Shown in pieces: positions 1-12,010 of a stretch of 64,000 nucleotides of DNA. Every line of letters begins with the position of its first letter. The first letter of the stretch is position 1. The notes beneath the pieces were generated by a model. The model saw only the letters and a program-made list of their open reading frames with translations, had not been told where the DNA came from and made no database searches. Position numbers and translations under genes: made by a program. The DNA is from Onthophagus taurus (lineage: Eukaryota > Arthropoda > Insecta > Coleoptera > Scarabaeidae): assembly GCF_036711975.1 (NCBI RefSeq), contig NC_091967.1, positions 7,378,001 through 7,442,000 on the forward strand. Direction: 5' to 3'.

Positions 1-394
1 ATTAGTAATACTTTAATGCTTGTAATAATTAATAATTAAAGAAAAAAGATATTTTAATTTGAATCAGACGATGGTATAAAAAATATTAAAACTAAAAAAT
101 TTAATTCCAAGAAGTGTTTATTATTAATTAACAGTATTATAAAAATTAAACTACGTAGGAAACGTGTTTAACATGTAATACGAAAGTTAACCTAGAAAGA
201 ATTTTACTAAAATTAACATAGAACAAAAGGAATAATCTCTAACCTAACCTCTCCTAACCTTAAAAATAAGTCTGCATTAATGAATGTGTTTGAGGGCGTC
301 AATAAAAATAAAACGAACATAGAATCGAAAATAAAAATAAATAAGCTGAAACTTTCATTCACTGTACGAATCAGATCAAGTGAAAAATCATAAT
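1..394. other. 3' flank of the ZAD zinc-finger gene
   Basis: AT-rich DNA after the stop codon of the minus-strand zinc-finger gene. It probably holds that gene's 3' UTR. I see no open reading frame or repeat structure worth naming. Confidence 0.4.
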
Positions 395-3300
395 TTAAAA
401 CGGATGTGTAGCTATAATATGGTTCCGTAAATCTTTGGCTATAGTAAAACTAGCAAAACAAATCGAACACGTGAACAATTTTGTAGCTGGTTTCGGTGTT
501 GTTTCCTGTTTCATTGGCTGTGTTGCACCCATCGACATTTTTTGCCGATCATGAACTTTAAGATGCATCGCTAGAGCATTTTGCTTTTCGAAGAACCGAT
601 TACACTCATGACATTTTATTTTCCCAACAGTATTATACTGTGGATGGAACGTATTGATATGCATATTAAAAGCGTTGCATTTCGGGAACATTTTCGGGCA
701 ATATTTACATTTGAATAATAGCTGTGGTGGCAACGCGTGTAATTTTTGATGTTCATCAAACGCTTCGTTTGTAGCAAATTCAATTTGACATGTTGTACAT
801 TTCGGAGTAATTAATGTCGCGTTTACGTTCCGATGTACTTCCAAAACGTGAATTTGTAAGGCGGTATCTGTGGAAAATGATAATCCACATACTTTGCAGG
901 TATTCCTAGCTTTAAATGGCATTACTGTAGGTTGTTGTTGCGGTTCTTCTTTAATTTCTCTTAATAACTTCGGATTAGTCGGTTGTTGTAGTTGTTGATG
1001 GTGATTTTCATTGATGTTGTATCCTTTTGGTTGTGGTTTCAAAGCGTAATTTAATGGCGAGTTCAAGTTATTTGTACGTTTATGCCATCCCTGGTGCGAA
1101 CATAAAGCATTTGAACTTACAAAACTTTTGTTACAAATATTACAGTCGTATTTCTTCGCATGTTGTTGCTTCGGTTTATTTTGCTTAATAACTTCATCGT
1201 GTTCTTCTAACATATGATCGCATAAAGCGTTCGTCGACGAAAATGGTATCTTACAATATTTACAAAAATAGAAACATCCCGCTTTCTTAATTGGAGCCGC
1301 ATTCAAATTATCCACTTTTTCGTGTTTTTGTTTATGCTTAATATAACCCAATTGCGTTATAAATATTCTTGAACATAATTCGCATGTTTTCAAGTTAGGT
1401 TTGATATCGACATCATCTTCGATACTCTCGGTATCACCTAAGTTCTCGTTAACATGTTCTTGTTTATGTTTTTGGAGTTCTTGATAACCTTGACATGCTT
1501 GGTGACAAATATCACACCAGAAAGTCTTTGTTGATTTTCCAGTTTTCGAAACGGATCTACCACCTGCAATGTTTACACCGTGCGTCTTTAAGTGTGTTTT
1601 CAAGTTGTATTTGGTTGAAAAAACTTTAAAGCAACGTTTGCAGGTGAAATAATCATCATCTTCATCGTTTTGTTCTTCAACGGCTTTGGGGTCTTTTTGT
1701 AACTCGGTTTTATTTTTGGCTGAATGTCTGAAATGCATCGCTCGATGGGAATGGTACGCAGCGTTTGTAGAACACACTTTATCACAAATGTCGCACTTGT
1801 AAGATTGCTGGGGTACCGTCCGATTCGGATGGTGACGTTTATTATGTAACCATAGCCCCTTCGCGCTTAAATAATGTCTGTTGCAATCTTCGCAAGAGTG
1901 TTTTAGACGTTTCGATGATGAAGATTCGAAACCATCTTCCGATCTTGGTCTGCCAATATCAGGTTCCCTTTTAACAACCACATAATGTTTGGATAAATGT
2001 TGTTTTAATAGTGGTTCAGTTTCGAAAGCTGAATCGCATTCTTCACATTGGTAACGTGGGTTTGTGACGCGATATGAAGATGTTTCAGAATCGCGATATA
2101 CTTTAATATTTAGATGAATGAATCGATGTTGATCGAGTTGTTTGAATGTTTCGAATTGTTTACCGCAATCGGAGCAAATGTGAGCTTCTCCGTGGGTTAT
2201 ATTTAAATGCTCTTTTAGTTCGGATACTAATCGGAACTTTTCTGGGCAAAATGAACATTGCAAATGCTTTTCCGATTCTTCGTGAGTTTTCATATGACGC
2301 ACCATGTTATAGTAAGTCGAGAATTCTCGATCGCATTTTTCACATTTTGAAGGTTCGGTTTTCCAACCGTTAAATTTGTATTTTCCGTACTTCCTTGGCG
2401 TTTTTAGTGTCGGTGATCTTAAATTATAAGATGTATTTGAACTATCATTTTGATAGACATCGTCAATGTCTAGATCATCTTCCGATATTTCATCGACCCT
2501 TCTTGCTTTTTCTAGTTTTATGGATTTCATTTTTTTCGCCGGGTTTATCAGATCGATTTGCGGATCAGGTTCTGTTTCCGGATACTTACGCTTTCTTGAT
2601 CGTAATATCTCTAGTGGATCTACTAGTTTAAATTCTTTGTGATATTCGACGAAAACGTAATTATCATTCTTATCGTGATCAATTTCGCAATGTTCTTTAA
2701 ACTTATCCAAAGTTTCAAAAGCAGTGTAACAAATATCGCAGAAATAATGAAGATTACAGCTTTCAAATAAATGTTTTGTTGCCTCCTCTTTTGTAGTAAA
2801 CACTTTAGAGCACCACTTACAATATTCCGCCACAGCATGATCTTGATGTAAATGATTTTCATAATCATCGTAAAATGCAAAGTTTAAATCACACATTCCA
2901 CATCTATAAAACTGGTACAATCTCGTTCTATTATCCAACCGTTTCTTTACTTGCGCCAGTCGGATACAGTTTTCGAGGAACGGTTTTGGACATCTTCTCC
3001 CATGAGTCATCAAAGCAGCCCTCGACGTGAACGTAATCAAGCAATTGTAACAGGTGAACACTGGAACCCAATTGTAATTGGCGCGTAAATGTCCGTAAAG
3101 ACGTTTCGCGGTGTTGTAATTGAAGTTGTGGCAAGCACAGTAAGAGCTGTACAACATTGAGACCAAAGCTTTGTTTTTCTCGATGTAAGCTTCCTCAATT
3201 TTTGTTAACGAAAGGTCTGCCTTTGAAGCATCACAATTGTTTGTAAGAGACTTTGATTTTAAACGTAATCCAGCTGCAAATTGAATTTTTTGCACGTCTG

Positions 3301-6300
3301 ATTCGGAAAGATCCGCTTCTGAATCTAAACTGGGTGGAATTGATCCGTTTTGACTGATTTGAGAGTCGATAGAGTGTTGAGAAACTTCTTCTTGACTTGA
3401 TAAAACTATAATTAATAAATTAAAATATTAGTTCATGGTTTAAAAAGAATCATTGAAATGATTTAGTTTTTGTAGATAAGGTTATTATAGAAGTGTGAAT
3501 ATAAATAAATTTTCAAATTGGTTTGTAATGATGTTTTAAAGATTTCCCTTTTAAAAAAAATTTCTAAACATAACATACATATAATTTATATGTTAACAAA
3601 GTGATGATGTTAAAAATGTTTGAAGATAGGAATTGCTTAATGATATGATCTTTAATAAAAAATCTCAAGTTTCTGCTGGGCTGGCTTATTTAAAATTTAT
3701 CGCAGTTTTTGCAACTCTACTTGTAAACTCCGTTTTTTTCTACATCATCAAATGGATGTTTATTGTTACAAGGAATGTGACATAATTTTGAATTGATTCC
3801 GTTTATTGAAATTCACTTTGAAGCCTTTTTGTGTGTTGTAAGATCGGATTTTATCCAAAAATTGCAAATAAAGTTGATTTTGTAAAATTTGTAAGTGACT
3901 TTTCAGACAGATAGTTTTAACCTATAAATTGATGACATCTGTCATCGTAATCGTCTCAAAGAATAACGCGTTGCTTAGATACGTGTTGGTTGCCGTTAGT
4001 TATCGTCTAGTTATTCGCCATGTTTTTGTGCTATTTGGGGCTGTCAACGTCATATTTTGGCGGGAAAATGGACATTTTTAAACGCTTTATGTCACTCAAT
4101 TTTGTGATTACAATTTTTTTTCTATATTGTACGTATTCATTACAGATAATTTTAAAAAAGAGAAGAATGGGTAACAATTCAAGCAGAATTTTTTGACTTG
4201 TATGATAGAGCCAACTCTTTGCACTAATTAGAACATGCACAAAAATGAATTCTTTTCAATTTGTAAAGAGTTATATAACTATGCTGACGATATCCCTATG
4301 AGATCACCATTAAAGAGCCCCTTAGTGATTTTTTTATGAATACAATTGAGACAAAACTTTTGAAACCTTTCAATAAATTTAATAAATACCACAACTATTC
4401 TTTATGTATTATCAAGAGTACTATTAAAGTTAACTTTTTATACCTGACATTGCACAATGATAAGAATAACAATAATACCTGTATTATTTATTGAATAAGA
4501 TCAAATTGATACAAGAAATACCACATTTTAAACGTTAAGATATAAAAAGCATTAAAACTATGGTTTACAACAGTGATAAATATTATAATTGGTGAGTTTG
4601 CTGGGAAGTTTCATTTGAAAATGCCTTAGTTCGAAAACACAATTAGTCTGAGAATAATTGGAAAAAAATGCTGAAGCTACAGTACTATTACAATTGGAAA
4701 AGGAAATGAGGGTGACCATGTCCAGTTTAATTCCACGATTTCAGAAAGTTTGGAGTGATTTCAATCATTATGAGCCTCAATGCACCACAGGATCGAAAGT
4801 TTAACTAACTTAGAAAGCATTTCTTTATTGCAATTGAAAAAAACTTATGATCTTTTTAATGTTTTGTCTTTCAGTTTTATTTACATTTTGTATTGTGTTT
4901 AATTAAATCAACACAATTACACATATGGTGACACATACATTTCTACAAACATCATCATAAACCAATTTGGGGGTTTATTTATAAAACATATCTTGGTAAA
5001 TCCACAATAAACCCATTAAAACGTTAATAATTTAATTTGTTAATAAATAAAAAGAAAAAAATTATTTCTACAAACCAAAAAAAAAAAACCTACGTACCAC
5101 TAAAACTTGTTATATTTTCGATACGATGGGACATCCTTTCATGCCTTAAGCGGTTACCGGAGGTGGAAAAACTTTTATTGCAATACGAACATGTTTTGTT
5201 ACTATTAGTGATTATGGTCTTTGGTAGAATAAGAGGTATTTCGAGTGTGTGATCGTTTAATGCGTGTGCTAAAAAGATGCAGCCAATAAAGCTTAGATCA
5301 AACCAAGACCAAATAAAAAAAACAATAAAATGTAAAATACCAAAAAAAGAAAAGCAAGAAAATACAAATTTAGTATGAATTTTACGCACCATTCATTTCT
5401 GTTGTGGATGCTAAGGTATCTTCTTCTATAGGTCGATGTTGTGGTGATAAAATTGGGGGTTCATCATAGTAATCCTCAATTTCAGATGGTTCCTCTTTGA
5501 TAATCACCTATAAAAATGTAATTTAACCTCAATTTATCTTTAATTTGTAGAGTCTAAATCTTAAATAAAATATTAGGCAACCCAATGCACATATGTATAC
5601 ATTAACTATTTTTTATGTTGATTGTAAATTATTGGAAGGATGTATTTCATTCAGCACAAAAATGATACTAAAAAACATTAAAACAGTTTCTTTTGACGCA
5701 CAAAAAATGTTTTAAAAAAATAAAAGTTAGGTTAGGGTTATCTTAATAATGTGTTGTAATTAATGATTTCAATACTTTTGCTAGTATTATTAATAAAAAA
5801 TGATTATTACCATATTGGAGTTGGATTCACCGGTTGGATCCCAAGTGCTCAACAAGTTTTGTAATTTTCTTTGATTTTCTGAACATGATTTCTTGTATTC
5901 TTGAAAACCATGGATCTTCTGGCGACATAGGTCGCAAATCATTGTAGATAATTTGTCCCCTTGAACAATCTGTTTAGACAGAAAATGTAGTAAAACTTTG
6001 CATCTTATGATAAAAAAATAACCTTAAAATTAAAAAGCTTTACCAATAATTACTAATTGATGTTATCTTACATCATCAATTGAATGAATCATGGTGATAA
6101 GATGTTGAAACGCAAATAGAAAATGAAGAAAATTAGAAATTAGGGTGTCAATTCAGAATTGGGCGTCAAAAATGTTTTTCAGTGATGTTTTCAACCATTC
6201 TTGCCACCAAGGCTTGTTCATCAGCCATTTGCTAAATGAACTGAAAATGGCTGCATTCCAGACTTGGCGTCACTTTATCATATTCCTTGAGGCATAGTAA

Positions 6301-6520
6301 TCCCAAAGACTTGACATGAAAAGTCAATTTCAAAATAATAAATAAAAACACTACTTACTTCTATGCCCAGGAACGATTGAATTTGTTGTACCAAAAACGG
6401 TCCATCTTCGTTATTCTCGTCGGCGCCCTCGAATATTGGCTTCAACGACTCGAACTGTTCCGATAAGCACAGGCGGCAACAACAGCTATAATTTCCAAAC
6501 CTCGCTTCGTCTCCCATCAT
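395..6520 (-). CDS. ZAD-domain C2H2 zinc-finger protein, about 1,149 aa
   Basis: Predicted exons in transcript order are 6520-6359, 5969-5811, 5507-5390 and 3405-395. All junctions are GT-AG and in phase, giving 1,150 codons with the stop. Exons 1-2 encode a ZAD (zinc-finger-associated domain): CRLC near residue 15 and a second cysteine pair in ICDLC, the dimerisation module typical of insect zinc-finger proteins. Exon 3 is acidic and has a sumoylation-like IKEE. The large last exon carries about 20 C2H2 or C2HC fingers, from FTCYNC to FTCSIC, spread along most of it with linkers longer than the usual TGEKP type. A nuclear DNA-binding regulator is inferred; the target is unknown. Two adjacent ATGs open the frame and I took the first. 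It lies head to head with Bre1. Orthology to a named fly gene could not be set. Confidence 0.9.
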
Positions 6521-7774
6521 AATTCACTTTAGTTTAAACAAACACTGAATTCGTTACACCATCACCACCGTTTGCTTTAAAATTTCGGACGATTAGATTC
6601 ACCAAGCCACACGTTCATCAAAGTAACCTGCTTTGAGAGGAGAGAACGACGGCGACTATTCACTGCCATTCCAACGCCATAATATCCATCCCCACTTCTC
6701 CAATGCTTGCTTCCTCCTGACACACGAACGCCCAGAAAACACATTGGATATTTTGCAAATTATAAATTTATTTTGATTTTTAACCTATTATTGAGACTTT
6801 TATCAATGTCTTGTAGTTATTATTGAGCATTTAGTTTCAAAGTAGACTTCGAAATCATGGTGGTATGGTGGATTAATAAAGACTCGCAATGGAGGTCATC
6901 ATTGATTTGTACTTTGAATATCATCAAATTCTTTGAACCAATTTACTGAACTTGATGTGTGTTTCAAATTACCAAAAGAAAAATCAAGATCATCATAATC
7001 TAAAAGTTTATTTAGGGTTTTAATCTAAGAAACGTTGTCGTCCAAGGCTAGCAGCATCCTAGTTATGGGTTTCAGAACGGAATACAAGACGGACTTTCAC
7101 ATTTTATTTCTATTTTAGAAAAAGATATCTCTGTGAGGGTATACCCAAAACCGATCAAACCGTTATCATTTCAGGAATAGAAGGGGTTTTCGAATATTTT
7201 GGAAGATTAGTTACAGGCAAATAAACACCGCTTATGTAAAGGTTCTCGTTGATCACGTGGTTGTACATTATCGACCAGACTGGAATTCAGTGACTACAAT
7301 TTTAGAACATTTAAAACAAAAAATTTCTTATTTTAGAAACCAATTAAATTAACACAAATTAATTAAACAATTAATCAAAATTAATGCAAAATTAAACAAA
7401 TTTAACGAGAATAGCAAAAACGATATACCAACACAAAATAGTATTTAAGTTGGCAACTATGCGGCGTGTTTGACGTTTAGTGATTTTTTAACCTCTATGT
7501 TTTCTTTTTTCCTGTCAAACCTAAAGTTTAACGGTAGCGATGTTTGAGCAACAAATTTAACAACGAATTACTAAATGTAATACGGTTTTTTCTTTATAAA
7601 ACAAACATCAATATCATTTTTTGCGATTTAAACCTAGTTTTTGTCTAAACAATGTATAGTTTTACCTAAAAAAATCAATTACATACAACTAAAACAGTTT
7701 ATTCATAATTTTTTTAATATATTTTATCTTTATTGATCCAGAACCGTTAAACCATCAATTCAAAGACCCCTGAA
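6521..7774. promoter_or_regulatory. Divergent intergenic region between the zinc-finger gene and Bre1
   Basis: About 1.25 kb separates the two divergent start codons, so both promoters must lie here. The part next to the zinc-finger gene (about 6550-6730) is richer in C and G than its surroundings. No coding sequence or clear repeat was seen. The 5' UTR boundaries cannot be placed from sequence alone. Confidence 0.5.
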
Positions 7775-10700
7775 ATGTCGAAACGGCATATGGAAGAAAG
7801 CGGCAGCGGCCAACCGCCCATAAAAAAGATACATTTCGAACCTCACTTAATTGGTCCCGTTTCAACTCTCGAAGAATTAGATATTAAAGTTCTTCAATTT
7901 CAAAACAAAAAATTAGCTCAGGTATTTATTTCCATAAATGTTTCGCTTTAAACTATCTTTTTTTTTTAATTTTCTTATATTAGAGAATAGAACAACGTCA
8001 TCGTACCGAATGTGAACTACGACAACGTATTGAACAATTAGAAAAACGTCAAACTCAAGACGACGCAGTTTTAAATGTGGTTAATCGATATTGGAATCAG
8101 CTTAATGAAGACATTAGGATCTTACTTCAAAGATTCGATGCCGAAACTTCTGATGAGTCTGAAAATAAAAACGAAAATGAAGCAACAACATCGTTTTTAA
8201 TGCAACTATCAACATGGGATAAAGAGGAACTTGATGATAAATTAGCGAATAGGGTTCAAGTTTCAAAAAGAGCAGTGGGAAAACTTATACAAGCTTTTGA
8301 TAGATTAATGCAGAGGAATGAAAAACTAACTTTAGTTTTAAAAGGAGAACTTGATGGACGTAAGTTGAGGTTAAGTTGTTTTCAACTAGGAATTTTGTTT
8401 TTTTAATGTTTAGTAATAAATTTAAATTGGTTGTCATGGAAAATTTTTAAATTTGACATTGACAGGCAGAATTTTTAAGGTTATTTTAAAAATTTGGAGA
8501 TTTATTTTTTAATAAATAATTTTTAATAAATATAAATTATTCTTAAATTGTTTAATTAAAGTTTTATCTTTTTTTTTTGTAATAGAGGAAGCACCTTGTG
8601 TTGAAGATGCAATTCGTCAAACAAATATTCAATTAGAAGGTGAAAATCGTAAATTACAAAATCTTCATACAGCAATGCATGAAAAATATCACACAGCTAA
8701 TTTAAAAATGGCAGAAATTCATGATAAACTGACCGCAAAGGAAACTGAAAACGCTGAATTAAAAAATCAAATTGATGATCTTCAATATGAACTGGGAAAA
8801 GTTCGAAATCGTAATGATAAATTAGAAAATCATTTAGCTGAAGCTATAGAAAAATTAAAAACTTATCATCAATTACATGGTGATCCTGATAAAGGTGAAA
8901 AACCAAAACCTGTTCAATCAACGGTTTCTCAAGCTAAATTTGAAGATTTAAATAAAGAAATTGAGGAATGGCGAGAATTGGCGAATAATCGGCTACAAGA
9001 ACTCGATAAATTGCATCAAACTCATCGCGAAACATTGAAAGAGGTTGAAAAATTAAAAATGGATATTCGCCAATTACCAGAAAGTGTTATTGTTGAAACT
9101 ACTGAATATAAATGTTTACAATCGCAATTTTCTGTTCTCTATAATGAATCAATGCAATTAAAAACTCAGTTAGACGAAGCCCGGCAACAATTACAAACGA
9201 GTAAAAACGCTCATTTGAGAAATATCGAATTAATGGAATCCGAGGAATTAATAGCACAGAAAAAGTTACGTCAAGAAGTAATGCAATTGGAAGATATTTT
9301 GGCTCAGTTACGTAAGGAATATGAAATGTTACGAATTGAATTCGAACAAAATTTGGCGGCTAACGAGCAAACGGGTCCCATTAATCGTGAAATGCGACAT
9401 CTAATAACATCTTTACAAAACAATACTCAACAATTAAAAGGCGAAGTCCATCGTTATAAGCGAAAATATAAAGAAGCGAATGCTGAAATTCCAAAACTAC
9501 GAAAAGAAATTGAAGATTTAACTTTGAAATTGGGTCAACAACAAATAATGGCAAATCAAGATTCCAAAGAGGGTATTAAATTAGAAAATATCAAAGAGGA
9601 GGATAATAGTTGTGGTGAGATGGGAGGGGCTCAAGTAAAAGAGGAAGGATCAGGAACGCCATCGATTAAAAAGGAGAATGAAGAAGAATCAGAGACGGCG
9701 GAAGAGGGAGATGGAGAGAAAGATAAAAGTGGAGCTGGAGGATCGCCAAGTATCAAAAAAGAAGGAGGAAAGCAGGAGAAGACAGCTAAAAAAGAGGTTG
9801 GGGTTAAATCAGAAAAGGAACATAGAGAAGCTCAAAGGGCCAAAGAGGCTAAAATTGCTGAAAATGAAATAATTAGAGATCTTAAAGCACAATTAAAGTA
9901 AGTAATTTAAAATAAACAAATATAGATGTAGTTCAATCAACTTTTTAATTTCAGAAAAGCTTTAAATGAACAAAAAGAAATGAAACTTCTGTTAGACATG
10001 CATAAAAGTGTTACGAAAGAACAACGCGACAAAGTCCAATTAATGGCTGCTGAGAAAAAATTGCGAACCGAATTAGATGATATGAAACAACAATTAAAAA
10101 AGATACAAGAGAGCAAGCGAGAAGAGCGTAAAAAATTAGCCGATGAAGAAGCTTTAAGGAAAATAAAGCAGCTTGAAGAGCAAAAGTATGAGTTGCAAAA
10201 ACAAGTAGCTTCTCAAAAACCCGCAGATGGTAATTGGGCGGGGCATAATGTATTACATCAAATGAGACCATTTGTTGGTTCCCATGAGGAAGAGGCCCTT
10301 TTAAATGAAATGGAAGTAACAGGACAAGCGTTTGAAGATATGCAAGAACAAAATTCTAGGTTAAAAAATATTAATATAATTAACTAAAACAAAATTAACA
10401 AAAATATTTTTTTAGGTTGATTCAACAATTGCGTGAAAAAGATGATGCTAATTTTAAATTAATGACCGAACGAATCAAATCAAATCAATTACACAAATTA
10501 GCACGCGAAGAAAAAGATGTACTAAAAGAACAAGTCAGTACATTAAGTACACAAGTGGAAGCCGCAATGTTGGTTGTAAGAAAATTGGAGGAAAAAGAAC
10601 GGATTTTACAAAACACTTTAGCAACGGCCGAAAAAGAATTAGCACTGAGACAGCAAGCGATGGAAATGCACAAAAGGAAAGCGATTGAATCGGCTCAATC

Positions 10701-11100
10701 CGCGGCCGATTTAAAATTGCATCTTGAAAAGTATCACTCGCAAATGAAAGAAGCGCAACAAGTCGTCACTGAAAAAACGTCTTCGTTGGAAGCGGAGGCG
10801 TATAAAACGAAACGGTTACAAGAGGAAATTGCTCAATTGAAACGCAAAGCAGAACGGATGAAGAAAATGGAAATGGCAGGTACGACGTTAGACGAAGTGA
10901 TGATGGAGGAAATCCGAGAGTACAAAGAGACTTTAACTTGTCCGTCTTGTAAAGTTAAACGTAAAGATTCCGTGTTATCGAAATGTTTCCATGTTTTTTG
11001 TTACGATTGTCTTAAAACGCGATACGAAACGAGGCAGAGAAAGTGTCCAAAATGTAATTGTGCGTTTGGAGCTAACGATTATCATCGATTATATTTTTAA
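7775..11100 (+). CDS. Bre1: E3 ubiquitin-protein ligase Bre1 (RNF20/RNF40 family)
   Basis: Exons 7775-7921, 7984-8359, 8586-9897, 9955-10359 and 10416-11100 join in phase to 974 codons plus stop. Bre1 monoubiquitinates histone H2B in chromatin, with an Rad6-type E2, and so promotes H3K4 methylation and transcription (family knowledge). The sequence shows a short basic N-terminus (PPIKK), long coiled coils over most of the protein and a C-terminal C3HC4 RING at about residues 922-974, starting CPSCK and ending CPKC, followed by a short tail to the end. Length fits the family (about 970-1,040 aa). Residues about 505-585 form a charged insert with six psi-K-x-E motifs (IKLE, IKEE, VKEE, two IKKE, VKSE). 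A polyadenylation signal AATAAA is at 11391. Confidence 0.96.
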
Positions 11101-11810
11101 ATTACTTTAAAAAATTATTTTTCAATTTGGGGGTTATTTATTTTTTATCCTTTGGTCGAATGTTTAGAAAATTAGGGCGAGTTAGGTATGTAACTGTGTT
11201 GGAATGATTTTGGATGACGCTATGTTGTTTTCATATATTCCATGTATATTAATAGTAATATGAAAAAGAAATATGTATCGTTGATACAAAATGAAATTAA
11301 TCTTTAAGGATTGTAAAAGCTGTCGTAAAATTTATAACTTGATTTTTTAAGTCTTAATTTTGACATTAAGTTTTTTATTTTGAAAGATTGAATAAATAGG
11401 TATATACTTACTATCTATTTTGTTGTTTATTGTAATAAATCACGAAGAAACACCACTAAAAATAATTGGCATTAATTCAAACTATTTCATTGCTACTCTT
11501 GTGATTTGATTTGAGAAATTATTCCTTTAACCTACAGTTTCTGTTATTATGAAAAGCAAAAATAACTCTTGAAATAAAAAGTTAATTAACTAAAATAAAT
11601 TTTAACGTATCATTAAATATATTCATTATTGTGTATAATTGGTTGCTTACCTGGGAGACAAACTCGTATAATCATATTATTATTAACATTTATTGAACAT
11701 AATTTTTATGCATTTACTTATTTTATAATTTCATGTTAATTTTTAATCTTTTTTAAATAAAATTTTTTAAAAAGGAGTTAAATTTTTTGTTAACAAATTT
11801 GTGCCGGCGC
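11101..11810. other. Bre1 3' UTR and spacer
   Basis: AT-rich sequence after the Bre1 stop. AATAAA at 11391-11396 is the likeliest polyadenylation signal, giving a 3' UTR of about 300 bp. Nothing else is recognised before the GC-rich block upstream of the Ly6 gene. Confidence 0.5.
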
Positions 11811-12010
11811 AGTATTGTGGGCGTATTCTATTCGAGCCGCGAATTTTGAGTCTTCCGGCCCAGTAGCGGGCCGAGGCGCGTGCAGGAAACTTGTAAAATA
11901 AGTTCGGAAAACTATTCTATAACGGAGAAGAAAAGTTTTCAAAGTCGCGGACGTTCCAAAATTAAAATCGATTCATTACAAACCGATTAAATTGCAAAAA
12001 TAAAAATAAA
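11801..12010 (+). promoter_or_regulatory. GC-rich promoter and 5' UTR of the Ly6 gene
   Basis: The segment at about 11805-11890 is clearly richer in G, C and CpG (for example gccggcgcag, gggccgaggcgcg) than the AT-rich DNA around it, and it directly precedes the Ly6 start codon at 12011. This is inferred to be the transcription start region and untranslated leader. No TATA box was convincing. Confidence 0.45.

Noticed and set aside
5090-5392. 100-codon minus-strand frame beside zinc-finger exon 3
   Set aside because: It runs from exon 3 into the intron. The exon donor at 5389 ends the coding part, and the rest is hydrophobic AT-rich noise.
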